From UBA11855 sp964591705 (GTDB taxonomy: Archaea > Thermoproteota > Bathyarchaeia > Bathyarchaeales > Bathycorpusculaceae), in contig CAZQCX010000009.1 of assembly GCA_964591705.1 (NCBI GenBank), positions 1-55,686 of the forward strand: DNA of 55,686 nt, read 5' to 3'. A program made the translations under genes and the position numbers. Below, piece after piece: positions 25,493 through 34,126 of this stretch. How positions within the stretch are numbered: the first letter of the stretch is position 1; every line of letters starts with the position of its first letter. The notes beneath the pieces are model-generated. The model saw nothing but the letters and a program-made list of their open reading frames with translations. It did no database searches and was not told where the DNA came from.

Positions 25493-26104
25493 ATGGCTCT
25501 CAAAAAAGCAGGCGTACTTACCTTACTGCTGATATTTGCCTTGTTGGCTTTCATCGTTTTCTTGGTGCTTCCAGAAGCTGTCGAGGAAGAGCCCATCCAT
25601 ATTCTGGTGCGCCTGTTCGGACTTTTCGGATACGTTTTTCTGAGCATCACAACACTGACGACTCCATTCCTGAAAGAAGTCACAATGGCCTTTGGAAAAT
25701 CTTTTCTAAGAATCCACCATATTTTCGCCGCTCTTGGGGCAGTCTTCATAACACTGCACCCAGTCTTCAACGCCATCGAGAGGCTCTCAATCGCGGTCTT
25801 CATTCCCAACTTCAGCTCATGGAACGCTTTCTGGGCACTTGCAGGCCGCCCTGCTTTGATAATTCTATATGTTGCTGTTTTCGCTGCCTTTCTGCGGACC
25901 CGAACGCCCAGATACTGGCGTCTATTTCATGCATTGATGTACGTGGTTTTGCTTTTCGGGATTGTCCATGCTTTCCTAATAGGGGATGACTTTCAAAACC
26001 AATGGGTAGCCGCTATATTCACCTCTTTGTTCATCCTTAGTATTGCAGGTTTCGTGATTAAGCGAGCGAGGACTTATTTGGGAAGAAAGCAAAAGGCTCA
26101 GTGA
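25493..26104 (+). CDS. Ferric-reductase-like haem membrane protein
   Basis: A 203-residue integral membrane protein with about six helices. Histidines on two helices are spaced for haem: His76 and His89 (HHIFAALGAVFITLHP) and His146 and His159 (FHALMYVVLLFGIVHA). Both pairs are 13 apart, as in the ferric-reductase transmembrane domain, which binds two b-type haems and moves electrons across the membrane. No flavin or NAD domain is attached, so a separate partner would donate electrons. ATG 25493 lies at leaderless distance from the TATA box (25465-25472); GTG 25475 is too close to it. The gene is 12 bases ahead of an ABC exporter and may be co-transcribed. Confidence 0.78.
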   Translation: MALKKAGVLTLLLIFALLAFIVFLVLPEAVEEEPIHILVRLFGLFGYVFLSITTLTTPFLKEVTMAFGKSFLRIHHIFAALGAVFITLHPVFNAIERLSIAVFIPNFSSWNAFWALAGRPALIILYVAVFAAFLRTRTPRYWRLFHALMYVVLLFGIVHAFLIGDDFQNQWVAAIFTSLFILSIAGFVIKRARTYLGRKQKAQ

Positions 26105-26116
26105 GCGAACAAGATA

Positions 26117-26863
26117 ATGGCGCAACAATCAGTCGTGCTGGAAAACCTCGCGAAGAAATTCGAAGATGTTACCGCAGTAGACGGCGTGAGCCTCGAAATA
26201 GGCACTGGAGAACTCTTTGGACTGCTTGGACCAAACGGCGCAGGCAAGACCACAATCATCAATATGCTCTGCGGTTTGGTGAAGCCAACGAGCGGCACTG
26301 CGAAAGTCGGTGGATATGATGTTCAAAAGGAAACTTGGCGAGTCAAGGAGCTGATAGGCGTCTGCCCCCAGGAGACAGCGATTTACTCTCATCTGACTGG
26401 CGCTGAAAACATTGAGCTTTTCGGAAATCTGCACAGCATGAACAAAGAAACGCTCAATACCCGACGACAAACGCTTTTAGAGAAGATGGGGTTGACGCAA
26501 GACGCCAAACGAAAAACGGAAAAATACAGCGGCGGCATGAAACGCAGACTAAGCCTCATACTCGCTCTCATCCACAGCCCACAAATCGCGTTTCTAGACG
26601 AGCCGACAGTGGCAATGGACCCACAGTCACGCCACGCCGTCTGGGGCTTCATAAGAGAACTCAAGAAAGAAGGAAAAACAATCATCCTCACCACGCACCA
26701 CATGGAGGAAGCCGAGGCTCTCTGTGACCGCGTCGGCATAATCGACCATGGAAAACTCATAGCGCTCGGTCCACCAAAAGAATTGATTTCAAGGGGAAAG
26801 GTCACCAACCTTGAAGACCTCTTCATCAAACTAACAGGCAGAAGAATACGGGAGGAAGTCTAA
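26117..26863 (+). CDS. ABC transporter ATP-binding protein
   Basis: A 248-residue ATPase of the ABC-2/DrrA exporter type. The Walker A motif GPNGAGKT is at residues 38-45, the signature YSGGM at 136-140, Walker B IAFLDE at about 156-161, and the H-loop TTHHMEE shortly after. It abuts the permease gene (26864) with no spacing and so forms one exporter. The likely cargo of such pairs is a drug, lipid or small molecule, but specificity cannot be deduced. Its start is 12 bases after the haem protein stop. Confidence 0.93.
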   Translation: MAQQSVVLENLAKKFEDVTAVDGVSLEIGTGELFGLLGPNGAGKTTIINMLCGLVKPTSGTAKVGGYDVQKETWRVKELIGVCPQETAIYSHLTGAENIELFGNLHSMNKETLNTRRQTLLEKMGLTQDAKRKTEKYSGGMKRRLSLILALIHSPQIAFLDEPTVAMDPQSRHAVWGFIRELKKEGKTIILTTHHMEEAEALCDRVGIIDHGKLIALGPPKELISRGKVTNLEDLFIKLTGRRIREEV

Positions 26864-28015
26864 ATGAAACTCCAACGCGTCATGGCTCTCACAAAGAAAG
26901 AAATGAAGAAAACATTCCGCGAGCCTGCAGTCCTATTCATGATCTTCCTCTTCCCCGTGGTCTTCGTCTTCGCCTTCGGTAGCGCCTTCGGCGGAGGCGG
27001 ACAACCCACCTACAACATCGGACTCGTAAACATGGACGAAGGCAGCTCGGTCAACGCATCACAAATCTTCCTCACCGCGCTAACAGAAACAAAAATCCTC
27101 AACCTGCAAACTTACATCGACAACCAAACAGCTCAAAACGACCTCTCCCAAGGCGCTATTCAAGCAATAATTATTATTCCCGAAAGCTTCAGCCGCAGCT
27201 ACACTTCATACCAGTCATCACCAACCAATCCAAACACGTGGGCAAACTCCACGATTGACCTGTACCTCGACAAAGGATCACTCGTGGCAACCCAGGCAAT
27301 TCCACCAATAATCCAACAAACCCTCATAGCAATCTCCGATCAAAGCCAACAGGCTCCATCAATCCCGTTTCAACTACAGATAGCTTCTCTGGTCGAAGTG
27401 AAAGCTCCCTCAGCGCTCGACTTCATCGCTCCAGGCATGTTCACCTTCGCATCCATTTTCCTCATAATGATGGTAGCCCAATCATTCACCACAGACCGCG
27501 AGACCGGCATGATGAAACGAATCCGTATCACGCCAACAACACCCACCGAGTTCATGGCAAGCCAAGCAATCTCCTACATGATTATAGCGCTCATTCAAGC
27601 AGCCCTAGTTTTCGCCATGATGTATGCCATAGGCTTCAGACCCGCAATTGACGCATCAACCTACATATTCACGTTTGTACTGGTAATGCTGTTTTCGCTC
27701 TCAAACATTGGCTTTGGCTTGATTACAGCGACACTGGCAAAATCCTCAGGCGCAGCCACAGGCTTAAGCTTCCTCTTCTTGTTGCCACAGCTGTTCCTAG
27801 GCACGTTCGTTGGCGCCTCCCTCAGCTCAGGCGCCCAAATAGTAGGCAAGCTCGTTCCAAGCTATTACGTTACTGATGCCTTGACCTCGCTCTTCCTAAG
27901 GGGAGCTGCCATAACCAGCCAAATAGTGCTCTTGGATACAACAATAGTTTCTGCGTTCTCCGTTGTTATTCTAGCATTTGGCATAATCCTTTATGGGAAA
28001 TACTTCAAAATCTGA
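26864..28015 (+). CDS. ABC-2 type permease
   Basis: A 383-residue membrane subunit. An N-terminal helix (VLFMIFLFPVVFVFAFGSAF, about 25-45) is followed by a large extracytoplasmic loop (about 55-195), and then five helices in the C-terminal half including the conserved FTTDRETGMMKRIRITPT turn. This one-plus-five arrangement is typical of ABC-2 exporters such as DrrB/YhgE types. It pairs with the ATPase immediately upstream. ATG 26864 directly follows the ATPase stop codon. Confidence 0.9.
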   Translation: MKLQRVMALTKKEMKKTFREPAVLFMIFLFPVVFVFAFGSAFGGGGQPTYNIGLVNMDEGSSVNASQIFLTALTETKILNLQTYIDNQTAQNDLSQGAIQAIIIIPESFSRSYTSYQSSPTNPNTWANSTIDLYLDKGSLVATQAIPPIIQQTLIAISDQSQQAPSIPFQLQIASLVEVKAPSALDFIAPGMFTFASIFLIMMVAQSFTTDRETGMMKRIRITPTTPTEFMASQAISYMIIALIQAALVFAMMYAIGFRPAIDASTYIFTFVLVMLFSLSNIGFGLITATLAKSSGAATGLSFLFLLPQLFLGTFVGASLSSGAQIVGKLVPSYYVTDALTSLFLRGAAITSQIVLLDTTIVSAFSVVILAFGIILYGKYFKI

Positions 28016-28071
28016 CCCCATATTGGAAAGCTCAGGGTAAAACGGAAGCGGAAGAAATCGAAGGACAGCGT

Positions 28072-28740
28072 CTATTCTCTGCTTGAAAGAACCACTATGT
28101 AGTCAGCCGTGTCCGCGCACATGTCTGCAGCCTGTTCAATGAACTCGATTAAATCGTCAAAAATCACCATGGCACCGCAGTTGACCACGCTGCCATACTT
28201 CACAAACAAGCCCTTCGTCTTCAAATATTCTTGGTCAAGCTGATGCTCAATATCCTCAACTTTCTTAGCCTCGGCAATCGCCTCAGTCGGACTAGCGGAG
28301 ATCTTCTCAATGCTTGTTCGCAGCGTCTGAGCGGTTTCAACAAGCTTGGCCGTCATAAGAACGGTCTTTCCGTTCAGCTCTTCAGGAATTCTAGCTTCTT
28401 CAAGCATCTGGAGGCATCTTGCAGCGTCCTTTGTATGATCCGCCAGCGTGTCCAGCCTCTTGACGAGATGTAGCAAATCCTCACGGTAATCAGCAACAAG
28501 CGCCGCCCCCTTAGATAGTTCAGTGAAAACATTGGTCCGCAGCTTATCAACCTCTTCCTCTGCTGTAAAAAGATTCTCGATGTGTTTCTTGGCTTCCTTC
28601 ATGTTGCCTTCTGCGAAGCTTTTCGTCGCCTTGTGCAGCAAAATCACCGTGTCAAAGGCCTTTGTTATCTGTTCATGAGCAAGCTCAAGTCCTTTTGTTC
28701 TCCTCCGTTTCTCAAACCAATCGTAGCTTCTTCGCTCCAC
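28072..28740 (-). CDS. DUF47 / PhoU-like helical protein
   Basis: A 222-residue, almost entirely helical protein of the DUF47 family (COG1392), which is structurally related to PhoU metal-binding bundles. These often accompany phosphate transporters (Pit), but none is adjacent here. Conserved acidic helices are visible (EEEVDKLRTNVFTELSKG, LDTLADHTKDAARCL and FDDLIEFIEQAADMCAD). ATG 28740 is preceded by a TATA box (TTATATTTTG on the minus strand, near 28786). It converges on the ABC permease. The probable role is phosphate or metal-phosphate homeostasis, by family inference. Confidence 0.85.
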   Translation of the reverse strand: MERRSYDWFEKRRRTKGLELAHEQITKAFDTVILLHKATKSFAEGNMKEAKKHIENLFTAEEEVDKLRTNVFTELSKGAALVADYREDLLHLVKRLDTLADHTKDAARCLQMLEEARIPEELNGKTVLMTAKLVETAQTLRTSIEKISASPTEAIAEAKKVEDIEHQLDQEYLKTKGLFVKYGSVVNCGAMVIFDDLIEFIEQAADMCADTADYIVVLSSRE

Positions 28741-28957
28741 GATAACGCATCTCCACTTGATCTCTATTTGAGACAGATCAAAATATAACCCTTCCTTTCA
28801 GAAAAAGGCAACAGCAGTCAAGCTACATCGAATCACATTGTCTCGAAAAATCGGCTACGGCAACTGAGCCAATTCAAAATATTTCCCAATTTCAATGTCG
28901 ACAACGGAAGGCAATTGCCACCAGACGCATAGTTCAGAAACTGGTTCGGCTCACCCA

Positions 28958-29875
28958 TCATCCTTCAAGAGCTGCCTTCGCCAGCTTCACTTTGTCTTCC
29001 AACGTCCGCATAATTGTATTCATAACCTTCACCCTGACGCCAAGCCCTTCTATCCTGGGCTTCTCCTGTGAATCAGCAATGTCAATAATGTAAGTATCTA
29101 AGAAATCCCTGTAGAGCTTAGCCACGCCGAAGGCAGACACTTCATGCCCCAACCCCTTCAGCAACTTGTCTGCAGGACCCTTGATTGGCAAACCAGCAAC
29201 AATTGGGCTTATGGCAATTTTCGTTGCACGCGCTCTTCTGAGCGCATCTCTGACTCCCTTGACAGCCAGAATCGTTCCAATGCTCACTATCGGATTGCTT
29301 GGGCAAACAATGATCGTCTCTGAATCTGCTATAGCCTCCAAGACGTATGGAGCAGGCTCTGCATCGCCCGCACCCGCATAATCAATGCCTAGAACCTCAT
29401 CTTGCGCCTTCCTCCTGACAAGGTACTCTTCAAAGTGAATCACTCCTGCCCGTGTCCTGATTTGTGTCTCAAAAAAGTCGTCAGTCATCGGCAAGATCGC
29501 TAATTTCAGCCCAAAGGCACGGGCAATTTGAGCAGTGACCTCGGAAAGCTTAATCCCTTCCCTGAGAAGAGCGGTTCTAAACAAATGCGTTGCCAAGTCC
29601 TTGTCGCCGAGCCTAAACCACGTCTGTCCACCAAGCCTCCCCAGCGCATCGAGGCAGTTGACAGTATCTCCTCTAATTCCCCAGCCCTCATTCTCATCAA
29701 CAATTCCCGCAAGCGTGTATGTGACAATGTCCGTGTCAGGCGAAATATACAGCCCGTGCAGCGTCATATTGTCACCAGTATTCACCACGACAGTCAATTC
29801 TTCTTCAGGAACCTGCTTAACGAGTCCAGTGAGAAATCTGGCTGCACCAACTCCACCTGCTAATGCCGTAATCAT
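28958..29875 (-). CDS. cofD: 2-phospho-L-lactate transferase
   Basis: Transfers the phospholactyl (or enolpyruvyl) moiety from its GDP-activated form to the deazaflavin Fo, giving coenzyme F420-0. The protein is 305 residues long, as usual. Signatures are GGVGAARFL at residues 7-15, NTGDN near 33, the SPDTDIVTY stretch and a C-terminal IADSQEKPRIEGL. ATG 29875 was chosen; a GTG three bases upstream is equally in frame. It indicates that this archaeon makes F420. A CofE-like protein lies 24 kb downstream, but Fo synthase genes (cofG/cofH) are not in this window. Confidence 0.95.
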   Translation of the reverse strand: MITALAGGVGAARFLTGLVKQVPEEELTVVVNTGDNMTLHGLYISPDTDIVTYTLAGIVDENEGWGIRGDTVNCLDALGRLGGQTWFRLGDKDLATHLFRTALLREGIKLSEVTAQIARAFGLKLAILPMTDDFFETQIRTRAGVIHFEEYLVRRKAQDEVLGIDYAGAGDAEPAPYVLEAIADSETIIVCPSNPIVSIGTILAVKGVRDALRRARATKIAISPIVAGLPIKGPADKLLKGLGHEVSAFGVAKLYRDFLDTYIIDIADSQEKPRIEGLGVRVKVMNTIMRTLEDKVKLAKAALEG

Positions 29876-29940
29876 CACTCGCCACTCAAGAAAGAAGTAT
29901 GTGTTAAATCATATTCAAGCTTTAGTGAACCTGAGCTCGA

Positions 29941-30399
29941 TTATGGCTTTTGCTTTTCCGAAACCCAATACTCGACAGGTTTACCTTCAACGTCAACGAT
30001 TCGTTCTTTCTTGAATATTGGCACTTCGCTTTTGTATCGTTCCACCGCTTCCTGAAGAACTGCAAAAACCTCTTTTCGATGACTTCCAGCGACAGAAACA
30101 TAGACAAGGTCTTCACCGACTTCAAAGTCGCCGACAAGATGATGAATTTGAACATCAACTATTCCCGGCTTCGCCGCCAAGTCCGCGCTTATTTTCTCGA
30201 GCACTTCGTTTGCTTTTTCTTCATACGCTTCTATGGATATCTTCTCAACTCTCCTACCGTCCAAAGTCTCTCCACGCACGACACCAATGAACATCGCAAT
30301 TGCGCCCACTTTCTCGAAACCAGCTTTATTCCTCATTCCAGACAAGATTTCTGAAAATGTGTAAATGCCTTTCTCGTGAATACTCGAGGCCCCGGCCAA
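29941..30399 (-). CDS. moaE: Molybdopterin synthase catalytic subunit
   Basis: Large subunit of molybdopterin synthase, which adds dithiolene sulfurs to cyclic pyranopterin using thiocarboxylated MoaD. It has 152 residues with family blocks GAIAMFIGVVRG, SIEAYEEKANEVL, HHLVGDFEVGEDLVYVSVAG and FKKERIVDVEG. His and Lys residues of the active site are retained. The start TTG 30399 has GAGGAG seven bases upstream. MoaD is not adjacent. The organism therefore probably carries molybdenum or tungsten enzymes. Confidence 0.93.
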   Translation of the reverse strand: MAGASSIHEKGIYTFSEILSGMRNKAGFEKVGAIAMFIGVVRGETLDGRRVEKISIEAYEEKANEVLEKISADLAAKPGIVDVQIHHLVGDFEVGEDLVYVSVAGSHRKEVFAVLQEAVERYKSEVPIFKKERIVDVEGKPVEYWVSEKQKP

Positions 30400-30507
30400 A
30401 GAGATCTCCTCTCAACTTCCCCTATAGTCCAGTTCTCGCTAACAAAGATTTCCTTCCGAACTCAAATCAAAGCAACTGGAGAAGGGCCGAAAAGGCCTAA
30501 CCGGCTG

Positions 30508-31122
30508 CTATGTTTGCCTAGACTCCTTGACAACAGTCTGTGCCGGCGGAGCAACTAGTTTTGACTTTCTAATTCCCACGTGCCTAAGCGGAGCAACCTT
30601 CTTGGCTTCGTTGTAAATGTCCGAAGCTATCTTGCCAAGAACCATTTCTTGAACGAATTGGTCAAGAATCAACGCTGCCGATTTCTGTTTAACGGTTTTC
30701 TGCATTATGCCGCGGATAACTTTCTCCTGAGATGTCCTGATTCTCGATAAGGTCAGTGCTGAGATGGCGATGCGGAGCTTTGTTCCGTCTTTTGTAGTCA
30801 GATTCAAGAGTGCGTCCACTTTCGTTGTTCTTCTCCTAACCAAGCTGCGTAGGTAGTCTCGAGAGTACTCGTGACCCTTGAAGATTGTCTTAGCAGTCTT
30901 CCCATCGAGCTCATTAACCTGAAAGAACATTTTCAGGTACATGTGCGAGAAATCCTGCGTTATGTCATAAAGCGTTGCTTCCACGACTCTGCCGATTAGT
31001 TGGTCTTGTTCTTCGGCTGGGACTGAACCTAATTCCACGTTGCCAAAGAATGATGGCGCCACTATAGTATACCATGCTTTTCCGCGCCACTTATCGCGAA
31101 CATGTTTGGTTTTTACTGACAA
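30508..31122 (-). CDS. rps3ae: Small-subunit ribosomal protein eS1 (S3Ae)
   Basis: A 204-residue archaeal/eukaryotic ribosomal protein of the 30S platform. The N-terminal WRGKAWYTIVAP box and the central FKGHEYSRDYLRSLVRRR segment identify the family. The start is TTG 31122 preceded by GGAGG six bases upstream. A TATA-like element (ATAAACATTTTAA on the minus strand, about 31155-31167) stands 35-45 bases before it. It lies downstream of serS, with 49 bases between. Confidence 0.95.
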   Translation of the reverse strand: MSVKTKHVRDKWRGKAWYTIVAPSFFGNVELGSVPAEEQDQLIGRVVEATLYDITQDFSHMYLKMFFQVNELDGKTAKTIFKGHEYSRDYLRSLVRRRTTKVDALLNLTTKDGTKLRIAISALTLSRIRTSQEKVIRGIMQKTVKQKSAALILDQFVQEMVLGKIASDIYNEAKKVAPLRHVGIRKSKLVAPPAQTVVKESRQT

Positions 31123-31171
31123 GCCGTTCCTCCAAGCGTTTGCAAAGATTCTCAGAGGGGTATTAAAATGT

Positions 31172-32461
31172 TTATCGGTTTGCTCTTATTTCGTCGATGC
31201 CGCCCATGTACTTCCGCAAAACTTCTGGAATGGTTATTGTGCCGTCTTCTCGCTGATTGTTTTCAATAATCGCTACCATCGTCCTGCCTGTGGCGATAGC
31301 TGTCGAGTTCAACGTATGCGCGAAACCCTTGGTAGGCGCGCCCTCTTTCTCTCTGTACCGTATGTTCAGGCGTCTAGCTTGATAATCTGTGCAGTTACTG
31401 CAGGACACAATTTCTCTATAGCCATTTTGAGCCGGCATCCACGCTTCAATGTCGTATTTCTTAGCTGCAACAGTTCCGATGTCCCCAGTGCACACATTGA
31501 CGACCCGATAGGGCAAACCCAGTTTGCGGACAAGATCCTCAGCATTTTGAACAAGTTCATCATGGAGTCGCCATGATTGTTCAGGCGTGCAAAAGATGAA
31601 TTGTTCCACCTTGTTGAACTGATGTGTACGGAAAATGCCTCGTGTGTCTTTGCCGTGGGCTCCTGCTTCTTTTCTGAAACACGTGCTGGTTCCAGCAAGT
31701 TTGATCGGCAAGTCTTGCTCTAATAATACCTCGCTTTGGAACATAGCCGCCATTGGGTGCTCGCTCGTCGCAATCAAATACAGATCTTCATTTTCAATCT
31801 TGTAAAGCACCTCCTCAAAATCCCCAAGCGCCGTTACGCCCTCGTAAGCCTCCCTGCGCATCAAATATGGAGGTTGAACAGGACTGTAACCTTTCTCCAC
31901 CATTTCTTCCATAGCAAAACATATCAAAGCCATATCCAACAGCACCCCCTCGCGTTGCAAGTAATAGAACCTTGACCCGCTAACTCTTCCAGCTCTCTCC
32001 GTATCGACTATGCCTAGATCGAGACTCAGATCAATGTGGTTCCTGATTGGGAAACTGAAATCTGGCGGACTGCCCCACATTCTCACTTCAACATTATCGC
32101 TTTCATCCTTGCCAAACGGAACCGAGTCATGAAGAAGATTTGGAAGGCGCATGAGGAAGTCTCTCTCTATTTCCTCAGCAACCGCTAGCTCCTTTTCCAA
32201 CTCTGAGATTTCAACATCTATTTTCTTTGCGTGACCAACCTGAACACAGGCGTCTTGCTTCGCTTTCTTAAGCTTGGCAATCTCGACTGTTACGAGCTTT
32301 CGCTCGTGTCTGAGGTCGTTCAGCTTCGTCAGGGTTTGTCTCCACTTTTTGTCCACTTCAAGAAGCGCATCAAGCATCTTTATGTTTTCAGGATTGCCCC
32401 TCTTGGCCAAATTAGCTCGGACGAGTTCAGGATATTCACGAACTAGTTTAACATCTAACAT
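31172..32461 (-). CDS. serS: Seryl-tRNA synthetase (standard class II type)
   Basis: Charges tRNA-Ser. It has 429 residues: an N-terminal coiled-coil tRNA-binding arm (about 30-100), then the class II core. Motif 2 reads STCFRKEAGAHGKDTRGIFR, and motif 3 near the C-terminus is HTLNSTAIATGRTMVAIIEN. This is the common form, not the rare methanogen-specific SerRS. ATG 32461 is clear (LDVKLVREYPELVRANL follows). The arm and core are complete, with no insertion. Confidence 0.97.
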   Translation of the reverse strand: MLDVKLVREYPELVRANLAKRGNPENIKMLDALLEVDKKWRQTLTKLNDLRHERKLVTVEIAKLKKAKQDACVQVGHAKKIDVEISELEKELAVAEEIERDFLMRLPNLLHDSVPFGKDESDNVEVRMWGSPPDFSFPIRNHIDLSLDLGIVDTERAGRVSGSRFYYLQREGVLLDMALICFAMEEMVEKGYSPVQPPYLMRREAYEGVTALGDFEEVLYKIENEDLYLIATSEHPMAAMFQSEVLLEQDLPIKLAGTSTCFRKEAGAHGKDTRGIFRTHQFNKVEQFIFCTPEQSWRLHDELVQNAEDLVRKLGLPYRVVNVCTGDIGTVAAKKYDIEAWMPAQNGYREIVSCSNCTDYQARRLNIRYREKEGAPTKGFAHTLNSTAIATGRTMVAIIENNQREDGTITIPEVLRKYMGGIDEIRANR

Positions 32462-32642
32462 TATGTCTACCTTGGAAACTGGCTGATTAGCTTAACACCC
32501 AAATCACTATTTAGTCTTGCGATTTGTCTTCTCGCCAACTTTTTCCATCACTTAAGATGCATTTCGAATTTAGAAGAATGCGCAAAAAATTAGAGGAAAT
32601 TTTGGGATATCTCAACGATTTACATCGGTTGGTTTCTCAGCT

Positions 32643-32927
32643 TCACTTGGACAGCGTGATTTCCATCGTCGAAACCATTCTGCTCTTGTTCTCTCCCTCT
32701 CGGGGCGGCATCTCAGCAGTCCCTATCGATATGCTGGACACTTTGAGGTCCTTTACGAAGCGGTTCCGGGCTATCTCGGCCACGTCAACAGCTGTTGTAA
32801 TCGCCTGGCCTCTAGCTTTCAACGTTATGGCGTTGGTCTTCCCGGAAGATAGGCTTGTTATTATTGCCAGCACATAGCTCATTGGAGGTTTGTTACCGAC
32901 GAATATCACATCTGCATTCTCTGTCAT
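32643..32927 (-). CDS. albA: DNA/RNA-binding protein Alba
   Basis: An abundant archaeal chromatin protein of 94 residues that binds nucleic acids as a dimer. Family features are NVIFVGNKPPMSY-like VIFVGNKPPMSYV near the N-terminus, ARGQAITTAVDVAEIARNRF and a C-terminal VSTMEITLSK strand. The start ATG 32927 has AGGAGT eight bases upstream; a GTG at 32936 overlaps that ribosome site and is less likely. Its promoter region holds a repeated AACGTTAC(T/C)GCT element (32952-32998). Confidence 0.94.
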   Translation of the reverse strand: MTENADVIFVGNKPPMSYVLAIITSLSSGKTNAITLKARGQAITTAVDVAEIARNRFVKDLKVSSISIGTAEMPPREGENKSRMVSTMEITLSK

Positions 32928-32951
32928 TTCGCTCACTCCTTTTGCCTTTGT

Positions 32952-32998
32952 GTAACGTTACTGCTTTTAGCATCGATTGAGCGCAGAACGTTACCGCT
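32952..32998. repeat. Two direct repeats in the alba promoter region
   Basis: AACGTTACTGCT (32954-32965) and AACGTTACCGCT (32987-32998) are spaced 33 bases apart, three helical turns. The first is embedded in the perfect palindrome GTAACGTTAC (32952-32961). They flank a weak TATA-like CTAAAAG on the minus strand and look like paired operator sites. Confidence 0.45.
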
Positions 32999-33192
32999 CA
33001 GTATTAGACAGCGGTCTCCCTAATAAGCTTCGATGGAAAACCAAATTTGGAACAAAAACCTCGAGCGAACAACTACTAATTGTTCCCACCTTGAGTGAGG
33101 CAATGGCGCTTTCTGAAATGATCAATAAGTACCGTTTAAATACAGATATTGTCATACGGAATAGCCGAGCCAAGCAATGCTCACCAAACTGA
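32977..33192 (+). CDS. Possible small protein overlapping AIP synthase start
   Basis: An open frame of 71 codons from TTG 32977. The second half (LLIVPTLSEAMALSEMINKY) looks like a plausible beta-alpha unit, but I recognise no family. It overlaps the AIP synthase gene by 16 bases and contains that gene's TATA box, which argues against it. The frame overlaps the alba promoter region. Real gene status is uncertain. Confidence 0.3.
   Translation: MSAERYRSVLDSGLPNKLRWKTKFGTKTSSEQLLIVPTLSEAMALSEMINKYRLNTDIVIRNSRAKQCSPN
33135..33142 (+). promoter_or_regulatory. TATA box of AIP synthase gene
   Basis: TTTAAATA ends 34 bases before the ATG at 33177, a good archaeal promoter spacing for a short leader. 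Confidence 0.5.
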
Positions 33193-33785
33193 AGAAACAA
33201 GTCCAACAGCGGCTGAGTTCCCAAGCCAAGGTTGCCCATAACTTGGGGCTCACTCCAAACATCATAAGCGTAATCGGTTTGCTACTTTCTGTTTCTTCAG
33301 GTGTGGCGTATGCGTTGGCGGTGAGGTGGGCATGGCTGCTCATACTAGCAGTCATACTATTGCTGTCTTCAGGCTTCTGTGATGCTCTCGATGGCATAAT
33401 AGCGCGAAACCACAATCAAGCAACAATCTTCGGAGGTTTTCTTGATTCCATCTTAGACAGATATGCCGATGCCGTTGTACTCTCAGGTATAATAATAGGC
33501 GGTCTATGTGATGTGCACTGGGGCCTTGCCGCAATCTTCGGCTCCATGCTGGTCAGCTACTCCCGTGCAAGAGCAGAAGCGGCAGGAGTGAAAATGGAAT
33601 CCATTGGCATAGCCGAAAGAGCTGAAAGATTACTGATACTTACTGCTGCAAGCCTCGCGGCGTTTTTCTGGCTACCCTCCTTGAATATCGGAATTGCACT
33701 GCTTGCCATCATCTCGAACCTTACAGTAGCCCAAAGAATAATACACGCCCATAAAACGCTAGAGAAAAACAAAACGCAGGACTAG
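33177..33785 (+). CDS. CDP-alcohol phosphatidyltransferase (AIP synthase type)
   Basis: An integral membrane enzyme of 202 residues, probably forming archaetidylinositol phosphate from CDP-archaeol and inositol-1-phosphate. The CDP-alcohol signature is complete: Asp69, Asp72-Gly73, Ala76-Arg77, Gly86, Asp90 and Asp94 (DxxDGxxARx8GxxxDxxxD). A later GIAERAERL stretch is typical of the inositol-specific archaeal group. About six membrane helices are visible. ATG 33177 follows a TATA box by 34 bases. It converges on the eS26 gene, with two bases between stops. Confidence 0.9.
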   Translation: MLTKLKKQVQQRLSSQAKVAHNLGLTPNIISVIGLLLSVSSGVAYALAVRWAWLLILAVILLLSSGFCDALDGIIARNHNQATIFGGFLDSILDRYADAVVLSGIIIGGLCDVHWGLAAIFGSMLVSYSRARAEAAGVKMESIGIAERAERLLILTAASLAAFFWLPSLNIGIALLAIISNLTVAQRIIHAHKTLEKNKTQD

Positions 33786-33787
33786 AA

Positions 33788-34078
33788 TTAGCGTCTCCTT
33801 CTATACCTCGTGTGCCGCTCACTTTCTGCTCGAACCTTCACGATTCCGCGATGCACAGCGCACGAAATACAATAATACTTCGTGTCAAACCACGAGGTCA
33901 GGTAAGTCCCTTTCTGCCTAAGCTCTTTGGCAAGCTGCGGTTCAACGAAAGACACTCGACGAGTAGATTTCTTAGCCTTGTCCCTAGGCACCATGGACCC
34001 ACAGTTGGCGCATTGAACAAGACTACTACTGCCTTTGCCTCCTTTTGACCTGCCGCGACTCTTGCGTTTGAAAGGCAA
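33788..34078 (-). CDS. rps26e: Small-subunit ribosomal protein eS26
   Basis: A 96-residue basic zinc-binding ribosomal protein. Cys23 and Cys26 (CANCG) pair with Cys70 and Cys73 (CISC). The first 20 residues and the last ten are Arg/Lys-rich tails. eS26 occurs in TACK and Asgard archaea and eukaryotes, not in Euryarchaeota, so it is the best lineage marker in the window. The start is TTG 34078 after a GAGGGGG run. Its TATA box, GATATATAAG on the minus strand, overlaps the stop codon of the upstream DUF4438 gene. Confidence 0.95.
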   Translation of the reverse strand: MPFKRKSRGRSKGGKGSSSLVQCANCGSMVPRDKAKKSTRRVSFVEPQLAKELRQKGTYLTSWFDTKYYCISCAVHRGIVKVRAESERHTRYRRRR

Positions 34079-34126
34079 CTTTTCCAGCCCCCTCTGTATT
34101 TGACATCAATACTTCAGTCTTCTGGC

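Noticed and set aside
32524..32877. Plus-strand frame of 117 codons across the end of alba
   Set aside because: Antisense to conserved alba; the non-overlapping 5' third is too short to judge.
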